A stretch of 64,000 bases of DNA from assembly GCF_027887165.1 (NCBI RefSeq), contig NC_077227.1, positions 79,914,430 to 79,978,429 of the forward strand. The letters are read 5' to 3'. This document shows, piece by piece, positions 13,881-24,817 of the stretch (position 1 is the stretch's first letter; every line of letters starts with the position of its first letter). This DNA comes from Monodelphis domestica. Its lineage: Eukaryota > Chordata > Mammalia > Didelphimorphia > Didelphidae. The notes beneath the pieces were generated by a model, which worked only from the letters and a program-made list of their open reading frames with translations, was not told the DNA's origin and did no database searches. The translations under genes were made by a program, and so were the position numbers.

Positions 13881-14524
13881 TAATCAAGAGAAATGGCCAA
13901 AAACAGAAGAAAATCCGAGATTTGAAGAAGATGGATCCAGAAGGGGCAGATGGAATGTTCAGAGGACCTGCAGGGGATGGGAGAGAGTTCCATGTGCAAA
14001 GAAGCAGTTGGAGCCAGAAAGATTTCTGTTCTTCTGGTCTTGGACTCTGAGAAAGACACTGCTAGGAGAGACTTTTCCCAAATCCTTTTTGTCTGAACAG
14101 TTTTGAAGAAAGTTCTTGCCCAATTGAAGACACCTGCTGGTTTAGAGACTACATTCCCCTTAGGGTAAATAAAAAACCATTTTTCTGAAAAGACTCTTGA
14201 TCAAGCCCTCAACAGTAGCTTGAGGAAAGATATCAGGGACCTCCCATCTCTTTCCTCTACCCTCTCCCTTTTTTCCCTTAAAATTAAATTAAATAATTTT
14301 AGTGATAACAACATTGGGTTAGTCTATGTAATAGAAAGGAGAGCTTTAATTCATAAAGTATTAGAAAGCTGAAAGAAACTCAACTTACTTTTGAGGCTGG
14401 GCTGTGTGACTCCATTTAAAAAACTTGCTCAACTCCAAGGCAAGAGGGGCAGGAAGTATGACACTGAAATCAGTCCTAAACAACAGCTGCTCTTAGGTTC
14501 CTTCATCTCTCCAGTTCCCCTTTT
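13881..14524. mobile_element. Unidentified insertion in LINE-1 copy A
   Basis: LINE-1 ORF2 homology stops near 13,880 and resumes at about 14,525 (acatgggagactttaatctc), so the 640 bp between them were inserted. The block carries an AATAAA near 14,167 and could be another LTR, but I could not define clean termini or a target duplication. Family unknown. Confidence 0.45.
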
Positions 14525-14588
14525 GACTACATGGGAGACTTTAATCTCCCCTTCCCAGAACTAGACAAATCTAACAAAAATAAATAAA

Positions 14589-15201
14589 TGTGGAAAGCCC
14601 CCCACAGGGGACTAGACTGGGACCAGAGTTCCCCAGGTAAGGATGAAGGAAAATAATAGAGGAATAACAAAGGTGGAAATTATAGGGATCTGGCCTGTAG
14701 ATAAGGACAAGGGAAAAGATAAGAATCTAAATATAACAATTTGGAGTTGGAAGGATTTTGCCCACTGATGGCAGACAAATACAGTTTTTTTGCAGGCAGC
14801 TAAGGATTTTTAAAGGTACAGATCACAAAGAATGAAAGCATTCCATTGAGACAGGTCCTTGGGAAAGGGTTGAGGTAGTCCTTGAGAAAGTGCAACAAAG
14901 ATGGTAGATATGATACTTGGTGCAGGATAAGGATTCCAGGAATTAGGGTGAGAGAATATTTTCAAGAAATGTAGATAGGCACTTGGGGTAAGATTATGAC
15001 TCAAACACCATCCAAGATTCATGGAATGGTCAGCAACAGTATGTCTTTGCCAGCAATAGACATGTATTACTATGAGAGGCCTAAAGAAGGGGAAGGAGAG
15101 GGCACTTGGGCTCACTCTCGGACAGATTTTGAGTTTTAACCTCTTGACAGAGGGCCCTCAGATCTATATACAGATGAGCTCCAAGTTATCAGCCTCTGAC
15201 A
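14589..15201. mobile_element. Solo LTR with 6-bp target duplication
   Basis: A 613-bp block starting TGTGGAAAGC and ending CTCTGACA. It is flanked by a perfect 6-bp direct repeat AATAAA (14,583-14,588 and 15,202-15,207), and LINE-1 ORF2 continues directly on either side. A 6-bp duplication with TG...CA ends is typical of class II-like endogenous retroviruses. Because the target is AT-rich, part of the repeat match could be chance. The element's own strand is unclear. Confidence 0.65.
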
Positions 15202-15914
15202 AATAAATAAGAAGGAAGTCAAGATGAATAGAATCCTGGATAAGTTTACTATCATAGATATCTTGAGAGAATTGATTGAGAACATAAAAGAGTGTCCATT
15301 CTTTTCAGCAGTACATGACACCTTTTCAAGAAGTGACCATAAATTGCAACAAAAAGACATTATAAAATAAACTATAGAAAATAAAGGAAAGCAGAAATAT
15401 AAATCCTTTTCAAACAAAAATGTAATAAAAATTATATGTAATAAAGGACCATGGTAACAAAAGGCAAAAACTAATTGGAAAGTAAATAACTTAATCTTAA
15501 GAATAAGTGGACTAAAGAACAAATTAAATAATTCCATTAAGGAGAATGATAATGAGATAACATACCAAAACATATCAAAAACAGATACAATAAAAGCAGT
15601 AATTAGGGGACAATTATAACTCTAAATGCTTATATTGAAAAGAGCAAGAAAAGATCAATGAATTGGGAATGCAATTTTAAAAACTAGAAAAAGAACAAAT
15701 TAAAAACCCCCAACTAAACCCCAAATTAGAAATCCTAAAAATGAAAGATGAGATCCACAAAGTTGAATTTAAGAAAACTATTAAATGAATAAATAAATGG
15801 AAGAGTTGGTTATTTACAAAAATGAAAAAAAATTGATAAACCATTGGCTAATCTGATAGAAAAAAAACAAATTAACATTAAAGATAAAAAGGTGAACATA
15901 CCATCAAAAAAAAC

Positions 15915-16603
15915 CATAAAAATAGAATAGAATTGCCAAATGAAAAAAAAAAACCCACAAAAACTCAATGAGGAAAATAACTTCCTAAAAATTAGAATTA
16001 AGAAATGGAAGCTAATTAATCCATAAAACATCAGGATGTTTCCTGATGAAAGAAAATACAAAGAAGGAAAAAAATAGTAGTAAAATTGAAATACTTCACT
16101 GGAAAACTGAGCTGGAAAACAGATTTAGGAAATGCCAGCTAAGAATCATCTGAATACCTGAAAGCCACGATCAAAAAAAGAGCCTGAACATGTTATTATG
16201 AGAAATAATTAGGGAAAACTTCCCTGATATCCATAAACAAGTGGGGAAAAATAGAAATTGAATACACCAATTGTTTCCTAAAAGAGATAAAATAAAACAA
16301 AATAAAACAATGTGGGAGTATTATTATTAGTATTATTAATTAGCCTAATTCCAAAACTGCCAGGCTAAGGAAAAAGTACTACAAGTAGCCAGAATAAAAC
16401 AATTCAAATATTGTGGAGCCATAGTCAGGATCACAATGGACCTAACTGCTTCTGCAATAAAAGACCAGACGGCATGATATATGATATTCCAAAAGGCAAA
16501 AGATCTAGTTTACAATCAAGAATTCCATACTCAACAAAACTGAGAATAATTGTCCAGTGGGAGAAAAAATGACTTTTAATGAAGACTTCCAGGCTTTCCT
16601 GAC

Positions 16604-16634
<31 letters not shown>

Positions 16635-17286
16635 CAACAAAAAAAAAACCCAAACAAACAAAAAACCAGAGTGGAAAAGAAAATTCAAAGAGAAAACTTG
16701 TCACTCAAGAAACATATAGAAAGGTAAACAGAAAAGTAAAAACAGGGTTTCAATAAAGTTGAAATGCGTATATTCCTACCTGACATTCCTACCTGACAAG
16801 GTAATAATTGAGATACTTAAAATACCTATGATAGTTGAGATAATTAAAGTACACATTTAAAGCAGGGAGACACACATAGAGTAAAAGTAAGGGGCTGGAA
16901 CAGAATCTATTATGCTTAAGCTAAAGTTAAAAAAAAAGAGGCAGGAATAGCGATCATTACCCCAGACAAAGCAAAAGTCAAAACTGATCTAATCAAAAGA
17001 AAGAAGGAAAAAAATTACATCTTGATAAAAGATACTATTGACAATGAAACAATATCAATATTAAACATATATGCACCAAATGGCATAATATCCAAATTTC
17101 TAAAGAAGTTACATGAGTTACAGAAGTAAATGGGCAGTAAAATGTTACTGATGGAGGACTTTAACCTTCCCCTCTCAGAAGTAGATAAATCCAACCAAAA
17201 ATAAATCAGAAAGAAGTTGGGAAAGTAGAACTTAGGTTACATATGATGTATATATGGAGAAAACTGAATGGGGATAGAGTGGGTAT
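15915..17286 (+). mobile_element. LINE-1 copy B, left part (ORF1 and start of ORF2)
   Basis: From about 15,960 the sequence matches LINE-1 ORF1 (aaaactcaatgaggaaaata, then the conserved block near 16,380-16,560: gtagccagaataaaacaatt, gcataataaaagacc-like, gatattccaaaaggcaaaag). The inter-ORF spacer follows, and the ORF2 endonuclease region runs from about 16,850 (gggagacacacatagagtaa) to 17,286. There it is cut by the LTR element and it resumes at 25,167. It has no intact frame. A poly-A-like (CAAAA)n patch lies near 16,605-16,635. Confidence 0.75.
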
Positions 17287-17634
17287 TGTTAAGATTAAAA
17301 TTTAGTTTCTAGTAATAAAAGTATTATATTTTATGAGGTTTATTAAAGATTAAGAAATAGAGAAAACACAAAATAAGAAAGAATATGTCTAGGCCCAGAG
17401 AGCCCATTCACAATCACTCACTCTACATTCTGCCTGGTAGAGCCACGTGAACCCAGACGTGGAAGCCAAGGGAGGAGCCTTTGGAAGCAGAACCAGGAAG
17501 AGCACTCAGTAAGCTTTATCACCAGTTTAAATAGAAATTTTGATCTCGCACTCAGGGAGATTAGAGGGCATCTTGGGAAATAGAAGAAGGACCTCTGGGG
17601 ATTGAAGTCCGGGGTTCAAATCTCCATTTTTACA
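17287..17634 (-). repeat. 3' LTR of the 7.9-kb LTR element
   Basis: 348-bp LTR, left copy on the plus strand, which is the 3' LTR for the minus-strand element. It shares about 92% identity by eye with 24,818-25,166. Landmarks shared by both copies include agcccattcacaatcactca, gatctcgcactcagggagat and ggggttcaaatctccatttt. Confidence 0.85.
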
Positions 17635-19831
17635 TGCCCCCATTTGAGAAAAAGATTTTCCCCAAAGGATCATGAAAACACAATCAACTTAAGGATTACA
17701 ATAATTTGAGGATAAGAGGAAAAAAAGAACAAAACCAAATATTGCTGGATGCATTGACAAAAAGCCAGTTAGAGGGCAGTTTCCTTTGGCATGAAAGTAT
17801 AGATACAAATAAATGTTCAATCAACCACACCCAAAGTTCATTTTTGATCTTCTCATGCAGCTTGTGGTCTGGAGGCATCTTCATTTGTCTTTTCCAAACA
17901 GTTCAGTTTCTGGATTCGGAGAGGTAGCATGTTTCTTGACCTAAAATTCTTCTCAAAAGGAATTTAAACTTTGCAACTTAAAATAATAATATTTTTACAT
18001 TTCCCTGTTGAAAGGGTGATTGAAAAACACAGGATCACTTAGGGATGCATGGCTGAGTTATGAGGCATATGAATCAATTGGCAAGAGATATTAAAAAGAC
18101 ATCAGAAAAATCCAAAGAACAAAAAGAAAATTTCTGGATGAAAATATAGACTATCAAAGTCTTATGTGCAAAAATTTCGAGTAAAGGAAAAATAAATCTA
18201 TAACAGGTCCTTGAATCAGGGCCTAATTAAATGATCTAAGTAATGATGCATTTACCCAGTCAGTAGCCAGGACTACAGAAAGTTTGCCACACTATGAAAT
18301 ACAGAGAAGGGACCAGATTATAGGAGCCAAGTTTGGACATACTCATCTGTAAGTATTTTTCAGAGTGAGTGTGGACACATGGAAGGCCTATATCTTAACA
18401 AATGTTAAACATCGCAACCCTGAGTCTTCACACTAGGTTCAAGATCTTTGTATTGGCTTGGAAGTGCATCAATCCATCCTGGATTGGTTTACCTTTGGCC
18501 CTGTTCAATAGCTCTTTTGTGTATATTTTGTCCTGGAATCAGACAGAATCATTAAGTAAAGTCCCATAAATTTTTTTTAAACAATTAGTGGCATCATTTT
18601 TATAGTCTCAATCTTTTAGGGCATGCATTAGCAAATGTATTTTAAACTTACATTACTGCAAAATCAAAAGGTTAAAGAAAGTCTTGATGCTGGTGACATG
18701 TGCTTCAAACATAAAAAGGAGAAAAAAATAAAAAAAAACTGAAATAGTATATTGCACATGCAAGAAAAATATAATAAAAGAGTTTTTAAAAAATTCAAAA
18801 ATATAGCTTATAATCATTGACACACTGTGTCAGCTAAGAAAATATAAAATGCAAGGCTTTCTCACCAAAAATGAGATTCATTTCCTCTTCACACCTGGCC
18901 ATGATCCACTGTGAATTTCACAAGGTAATAGTTATTTTTTTAATAAAGAACATTAGTATAAATATGTAGATATCAGTATCCCCAAAACTCTCAATAGCCC
19001 AGTTAATTACAATAACAAACAAACCCACTATCATATTTCACATGAGTTGCTGTATGGCATTTTTTAAAGCCCATGAACTGATGGATATTTGTCACAATTT
19101 TTTACAATCATATCAAATCTTTCAACCTTGGTAAACATAATTTTAGACAAAGTAAAACTTATTTCGGGTTTAGAACATCATCAAAAAATCTAGATATCAT
19201 TCTGGTGGAAGTTAAGTAGTGAGCTGAAGAGTATAAATGAGAGGTGCTCCTTTTTTGGAGGCTTCTGGGGCTACAAATGCCCTGGGATTAACTGCCCAAC
19301 TTCCATTCACATTTTTAGAAATGTGGGAGTTGGGGGTTAAATTTGTATTTCACTTCAGCTACTAGAATGGGCCTTACCTCGTGTTAGGGGCAGGCAAAAA
19401 TGACCAGAGATTGTTAAGAAAAATTCTAAAAATCATGTCTAATGAACCCTTAAAATCCATTTGAGATAATTAGCTCTTTAAATTTTCCAAAAGTTGTTGT
19501 AGCACTTTTCTGATGGAGTCCATCTATCCTCTATGTGACAATTTACAAAGTCAAAAATAGAAAAGCTGTTTTTCTAAGGGCCTATTCAATGTTTGTTCAG
19601 TATGGTTATAGGGGAAAAGCAACAGAATATAACAGTAGTTAAATCCCAGTACATTAAAATGATTCAGTGTAACAGTATTGAATGCAGTAATATATGAACT
19701 TAAAATCACAAAGTTAAACCTTAAACAAAACAATCAGCAAAATGCAATAGAAATACAGAGATTTTTATAAAACACTAGAGTCTGAAATGCTAAAAATAAA
19801 ACCTCCAGTCTCTTTAAAGTTACTTGGTTTT
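17635..19831 (-). mobile_element. Internal region of the LTR element, no genes recognised
   Basis: AT-rich internal sequence between the 3' LTR and the SINE insertion. Open frames are short and I recognise no retroviral protein. The purine tract expected at the 3' end of the internal region is present at its left edge. Confidence 0.45.
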
Positions 19832-20016
19832 GTTTTTTTTTTATCCATTGACATGCCTATTGTCAGAAGGCAGAAGATTGGTAAGTAGTAGGCAATGGGG
19901 GTTAAGCGACCTGCCCAGGGCCACACAGCTGGGACGTATCTGAGGCCAGATTTTAACTGAGGACCTCCTGTCTCTAGGCCTGGCTCTCAATCCACTGAGC
20001 AACCCAGCTGCCTCCC
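19832..20016 (-). mobile_element. tRNA-derived marsupial SINE, minus strand
   Basis: Reads on the minus strand ggggaggcagctgggttgct, cagtggattgagagccaggc, a degraded B-box region, the conserved ccctgggcaggtcgcttaac, and the 3' part cttctgcc. A T-run at 19,832-19,842 is the A-tail on the other strand. It lies inside the LTR element, so it is younger than that element. Confidence 0.85.
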
Positions 20017-20540
20017 CAAAGTTGGCTAAAGAGTTGCAGGGAGCTGAATTTTTCCCCTGAATCTCATGTGAAGTAAATGAAATTATCAGTACAGTCAAAA
20101 GATAATCCTTTTAAAGTAACCGTGCTTTAAGTTCCTGTTTGGAAAAGCCTCTACCTTCTTTCCCTTTCTTTCTCCCCTCCTGTGATCCCCTGCCCCCAAT
20201 CCACATGGAGGCTAATCATAGCCTAAGGGAAAATTACCCCCATTTTTAACAGCTGATAGAAATGAGTCCTGGTCCTGAGCCAGAATTTCTGGGCCAGGCG
20301 GTTCATCTGTGTCCAGATTGCAGGCAGCAGGGCAGGCGGGCTGGGGCTGGGCCTGGGGCGATGAGCGGTCTGCTCCAAGGCTAGAGTTTGCTGGGCAGGC
20401 AGGTAGTGACTAGGTGAGTGAGATCTGGGTTAAACAGGTCCGGATTGCAGGTAGGCAGAAGCAGGCAGAAGCCGAGCAAAGCCAGGCCGGCGGGAAGGGC
20501 TCAAGAAAATCCGAAGCAGATGACTGCAGGCCAGAGCTAA
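20017..20540. other. GC-rich stretch of LTR-element interior
   Basis: Markedly richer in GC than the rest of the LTR element's interior, especially 20,270-20,530. Short repeated motifs occur there (a gattgcaggcag-type unit near 20,316 and 20,444, and gcaggcagaagc). It could be the leader region of the minus-strand LTR element or separately acquired sequence. No coding frame of note. Confidence 0.3.
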
Positions 20541-20555
20541 TCAAGATGGTTTTCT

Positions 20556-20716
20556 TTTTCTTTTCTTTTTCTTTTCTTTTCTTTTCTTTTCTTTTCTTTT
20601 CTTTTCTTTTCTTTTCTTTTCTTTTCTTTTCTTTTCTTTTCTTTTCTTTTCTTTTCTTTTCTTTTCTTTTCTTTTCTTTTCTTTTCTTTTCTTTTCTTTT
20701 CTTTTCTTTTCTTTTC
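20556..20716 (-). repeat. (AAAAG)n tail of the retroposon
   Basis: On the plus strand (TTTTC)n, about 160 bp and nearly pure, with about 30 pentamer units. It directly adjoins the left target duplication and lies 16 nt past the minus-strand AATAAA. The position identifies it as an expanded poly(A) tail rather than an independent microsatellite. The long Lys-rich and Phe-rich open frames across it are artefacts. Confidence 0.95.
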
Positions 20717-20732
20717 CTATGCCACACAGAGG

Positions 20733-20738
20733 TTTATT
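20733..20738 (-). promoter_or_regulatory. Poly(A) signal of the retroposon's source RNA
   Basis: AATAAA on the minus strand (plus-strand tttatt), with 16 nt between it and the A-rich tail. This is the normal spacing between a poly(A) signal and the cleavage site. Confidence 0.8.
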
Positions 20739-21813
20739 GCTGGCCAGTTTCAGGGTGTGATAAGAGAAAGGAGGAGATGAACAGAACAACTGAGTCCTAT
20801 GCTACCCCAGGTGTCATGTAGATACCTGAATTCCCTGCTAGCTTCAAAGGCCCAAAGCCTCCACCTGATCCCTCAGGCCAGAGATTCCATTCCCTGGGGA
20901 GAGTGTGCTGCCATAAAGAAGGACCTTTTTGGGGAACAGGACAAGAGACAGAGTTTGGGGATTTCCTGGCTGTCATGTCCCACCACCTAGCTTGCTTGCC
21001 TGTTCTCTTTGTGGCAGCTGGGGTTTCTTCTGGAGCCTCTGTGGGCCTGCACCAGAGCTGCCAGGCTTTATGAGCTGTGCTGAGTCTTGGTTTCTAAAGA
21101 GAAAGGGCGAGGTGAGCACTTGCTCCCAGGGCCATTTCCAGGTCACCCAGCATGCATACATTTTGATCAGATCACAATCAGAGCATTGCCCTTGGAGACA
21201 ACCAGGCAGTCAGTCCCTGAAGTTTCCAGCCACGGGGGCCCCCAGCTACAGTCTGAGCCCACAGTTCTGTCTGTAAGTCTCCCCACAGCTCAGACTCCGA
21301 GTTTTGACTCTTTGAAGTAGTTAGAGCAGCCAACTTCATCTCAGATAGCCAGAGTAGAGCAGAAATGACAATTGGGGCTTACTTGTCCCCCCAAAATTCC
21401 TTTTCCAGGCCTCGACGTCCCCAACTTTCAGAGCTTGGGGGATCTGGGCTCATGTGTCTACACACTGTCAGGAAGATTAGTCCCGATCTTGAGATTAGAT
21501 GTCACAGTGTCGGATCAAGTGCGCATAAGGACAACCTCCAAAGGTTGTGGTGCAGAGGCTGCATTTGGGACCTCTTAAGGTCCCTTTCAGGAGATTTCCC
21601 TGGACTTATTTCTGGAGACCAGATCAGCTCCCACATGGTCTCCAGTGTTCAGTTCCCATTTAGCACTGCATTTTGGGAAAGGTGTCAAGCTAGCCCTTTA
21701 GAGTGCTCATAGATGACCATCTTAGGAAAAGCCAATGAAGGAGATCAACAGGCAAGAAGATAGGAGGAATGTGACAAGGAAATCACTTTAAAAGACTGAT
21801 ATATATTAATTTA

Positions 21814-21914
21814 AGGTCGCCAAGGAATTCAGCTATGTAATTCCTTAATGAAAACTCAAGTCAGCAGTCAACCTTTTATGGAGTTTAATTACAAACAGGA
21901 GGAAGAAAGGTATT

Positions 21915-21976
<62 letters not shown>

Positions 21977-22690
21977 GAATAGGGCTTAAATACCCCCTCT
22001 GTTTAGGCTGGGCCAAAAGGCCCAAGCCCTTAGATAGCTGAGGCAAAGAAAAGAGATCAGTCCCTATCACTCACGTGACCAAAATGGAGAAACAGTCTCA
22101 GGGGCCTCCACCTCCAGCTTCCTTCAGAGCAAGCTTTTCAGAGCACCACCTCTCAGAGCAAAACCTCTCCACCCCCTAGTCCTCAGACCCCGCTATCTTT
22201 AAGGAAACCATCCAGGTTCCCTCCCCTCAGTTCTCACATCTACCAATCACTGTCCATGTCTTCTCTGTGCCAATGGTGGCTCTAGCTTAACCCAGGACCA
22301 CCCAGAAGTCTGTGGCTTTGCACATGTCTGTTGAAGGTCATATTCTCAAATAATTAAATCTTGATCCTTTGCTACAGCCCTTCCTAAATCCTGTTACCCT
22401 GAGTAGGGTGGAGATTGGAAGTTCCAAGACCTGGTTCTGTCATTCCAAGTATCTCTATTGTATCAATTCTAAAATCAATCGTGACTCAAGAACTTCCTGT
22501 TCTATGCTTAAGCATAGGTCAAAGCCTTTCCATTGTTCAGCAAAAGGTTTCTGTCCTAAAGTAATCTTAAGTAAGGAGCAGAAGGACCCTCCCATGCCAA
22601 GGGGGGGTTCACATTCCTATAGACTATCAGTAGGAAATTTTTCAAGTATGAAATTTCCCAATGGTGAAATTTCCAACATTTATAAGTCTA
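21814..22690 (-). mobile_element. LTR-like block inside the retroposon
   Basis: Begins ggtcgccaaggaatt and continues with a block (ttttatggagtttaattaca, then a gaggaagaaag stretch, a (GA)n run at about 21,916-21,973, ttaaatacccc). This parallels the solo LTR at 56,671 (ggtcgccatgg, tggtggtttatttacaacag) and, more loosely, the one at 54,664. Same family and same orientation are likely. Whether it was part of the original transcript or inserted later cannot be settled by eye. The right limit is approximate. Confidence 0.5.
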
Positions 22691-22849
22691 AGAAATTTTA
22701 AGGTTTACAGAAGGCATGATTTTTCTTCAAGACATGAGGCAGACGCTCTTTGTGGTGAGAGAAACCTCCTTCCTTGCTGCATCACCCTAAAGATGGAGAC
22801 ACAGGTTTAGTCCCCCCATTGGGAGTAGAGTCTATATCTCTTCAAAGTG

Positions 22850-23830
22850 GGGGGGGGCCTGCCAAAAGGCCACAGCTGAGAATGCCCCAAAGGCAATGCA
22901 GGCCTGTGTAGTAATTACTCCAGCAAAGGATGCTCCTAAGACAGTCTCAGGTGGCAGTAATGCAGGTGCAGCTAGTGATCCCCAGAAGGTGGCTCCAGAT
23001 ACAGGCACAGGCAATCAATTCCCAAAAGGCAACAGACATACAACTTGTATCTTTACATAATGGGAGGTTCCTCCCAAACCAAGCCTGAGGTAGAAGTGGT
23101 AATTTCAAAAGAAGAACTGGAGGCCCAGGTGGTGATTCCAGAAGGTCACAGAGGCACGGTCGGGCTACAGTTTCCAAAAGAAGCTGGAAGCATGGCGATC
23201 GATTCCACAAAGAAAAGATGGACTCGTGGAGAGGTGACTCTTATAACAAATGGCAATCCCTCGAAGGAGACCAGGGCATAAGTAAAAGATAGAGGCCCAA
23301 ATAGAAATTCCCCAAATGAAAGCTGGCTCCAGGTGAAGGCAGACCATCATTCCAAATGATACAAGCACAGGCTGTAGCTTCCCAAGGAAGATCCAGGCCA
23401 TAAACTTCCCTGGCCTCAAAGGCAACAGAGACCCCAAGTGTAGCTTCCCTCCCCCCAAGGACCAACACAGAGGCTGTGGCTCCCTCTAAAGAGATGGAAG
23501 GCCCAGGTAATAATTCCCAGAAGGCAATGCAGGCACAAGTGGTGATTCCCAAAAGGTAAATCCAGGTGCTAGAAGCACAGGCTGTAGCTTCCCAGATGTG
23601 ATTCCAGAGGAAGATCTAGGCCATAAACCTCCCTGGCCCAAAGACAACAGATGCCCCAAGTGCAGGCCATTCCCCCCAGACTCCCAGGACCAACACAGGC
23701 TGTAGAGCAGGGAGTAATCCCCCCCCCCCAAAGGTAGCAACACAAGATGCAGGTACAAGTGGTTAATTCCTGGGAGACAGAACTGTATGGAGAGTGATTG
23801 CCCAAATACAAGAAGGAGGCATAATAAGGT
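22850..23830 (-). repeat. Degenerate VNTR of the retroposon
   Basis: Repeated, diverged short units of roughly 40-50 bp built around aaggcaatgcaggc (22,890; 23,521) and ggtggtgattcc-like segments (23,112; 23,540). There is also a larger duplication: gcacaggctgtagcttccca at 23,365 and 23,575, each followed by ggccataaac and an accaacacag segment, giving a period of about 210-225 bp. Short open frames with repeating Trp-Glu/Gly-Lys-Leu-Gln motifs on the minus strand reflect the repeat, not a protein. Confidence 0.75.
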
Positions 23831-24029
23831 CTAGGCACGAGTGTGCACTTCCCCAGATGGGGTGATGGGTGGCGGTGGAAAGTCTTCAATTTGGGGGTGG
23901 TGGTGCTGGCAGTGGGGGTGGAGGATGAAAACTATGTCTTCAAATGGAAAGGTGGAGGTACCGGTGCTCATTTCCCAGGTGCAGTGAAGGCCCAAATGGA
24001 AGCTGGCTCCATGGAACTCGTGTAGCCAT

Positions 24030-24665
24030 CAGTGTGGGAACAAAGTGGGGGGAGGGGGAGGACAGTGGCTGCCTGCCATCTTGCTCTTCCTTTGTGGCCA
24101 CAGCCCGCCATTCTGGTTTTCCATCTGATTCCACAGCTGGGCCCATGTGGCACTACTTTTGCTGGTCAGCAATCCCCCAGGCCACCATGTGGCTCCTGCT
24201 GCTAGCCCTGAGCGTCTCAATTTCTCTTCTGTGGATGAGGTATCCCTGTGGGTCCTTCAGGGGCAAAGCAGGCTGGCCTGCCTACTGCGTGTCCGGCCCA
24301 CTGGCTTTATTCTGATTCTTCTGCGAGGTCTTCGTGCCCAGTGCTTGGTCACCGGGAAGGCCCACCTGTGACGGACCCTTCCGGACCCTTCAGCAGTGGT
24401 GTGACGGTGGCGGCGGCAGCAGACCCCCGCTGTCACTCAAATGGACAGGTAGATGGCGGGATGACCACCTCTGCTGCGGGCAACAGTAGGCTGTGATTCT
24501 GGCAGCGGATCTTTGGGTTGCCAGCAGCCACCGACCTTGGCTCTCCCAGAGTCACCCGCATCGCCTGGGATGAACAGAAGGCTGGGGGGGGCAGGTGGCT
24601 TAGGCCCCGCTGGGTGGCAGAGAGCCACCAAGCAACCAGCTTCACTGCCTGCTTGCCGCCTACTG
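24030..24665 (-). other. GC-rich 5' part of the retroposon
   Basis: CpG-containing sequence about 640 bp long, forming the minus-strand 5' end of the retroposon. It includes gtggcggcggcagcag and several CpG clusters, in contrast to the AT-rich elements around it. Such a segment could act as the source element's promoter (inference). Open frames of 60-120 codons occur on both strands, but none is recognisable. Confidence 0.5.
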
Positions 24666-24817
24666 TCAAGATGGTTTTCTAAAAAAGCATCTTGGAGAAA
24701 CGTGGCTTAAAAACCAAACAAACTAGGCACTAGCTATTAAAGGCTGAACTTAGTTACAGTAGACAAAAGATCAGAAGATTGAGGGTATTTCATTTTTCCA
24801 AAGTGGTTAGCCAAAAC

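Larger units (their letters stand above)
12241..15914 (+). mobile_element. LINE-1 copy A, plus strand, cut by several insertions
   Basis: Starts with a segment resembling a LINE-1 leader (gccaaggtggcagagtaaag). The ORF2 endonuclease region begins near 12,890 (aattatgacattgaatgtgg). ORF2 sequence then appears in order as separate pieces at about 12,890-13,150, 13,733-13,880, 14,525-14,588 and 15,202-15,914. The pieces are separated by the insertions listed below. The reading frame is heavily broken throughout and there is no 3' end: the copy abuts a second LINE-1 near 15,915. Identification rests on remembered ORF2 consensus, and limits are approximate. Confidence 0.75.
20541..24680 (-). mobile_element. 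4.1-kb SVA-like composite retroposon with 15-bp target duplication
   Basis: A perfect 15-bp direct repeat (tcaagatggttttct at 20,541-20,555 and 24,666-24,680) flanks 4,110 bp. On the minus strand the inserted unit begins at 24,665 with GC-rich sequence, passes through a degenerate VNTR (about 22,850-23,830), an LTR-like block (about 21,814-22,690) and a 1.1-kb unclassified 3' part. It ends AATAAA (20,733-20,738), 16 nt later (AAAAG)n. The minus-strand target reads TT/AGAAAA, close to the LINE-1 endonuclease preference. These are the marks of an RNA copied by LINE-1 machinery. There is no long open frame. The order GC-rich, VNTR, LTR-derived, poly(A) resembles primate SVA, but no homology to SVA is claimed. 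The alternative is a retrocopy of a long noncoding transcript. Confidence 0.75.

Noticed and set aside
20410-20821. Lys-rich and Phe-rich open frames of 80-135 codons
   Set aside because: They are translations of the (TTTTC)n / (AAAAG)n tail and its edges, with no amino-acid complexity beyond the repeat.
22832-24710. Overlapping 60-123-codon frames, some with repeating Trp/Leu motifs
   Set aside because: They follow the VNTR and the GC-rich part of the retroposon; frames on both strands overlap and none is recognisable or long.
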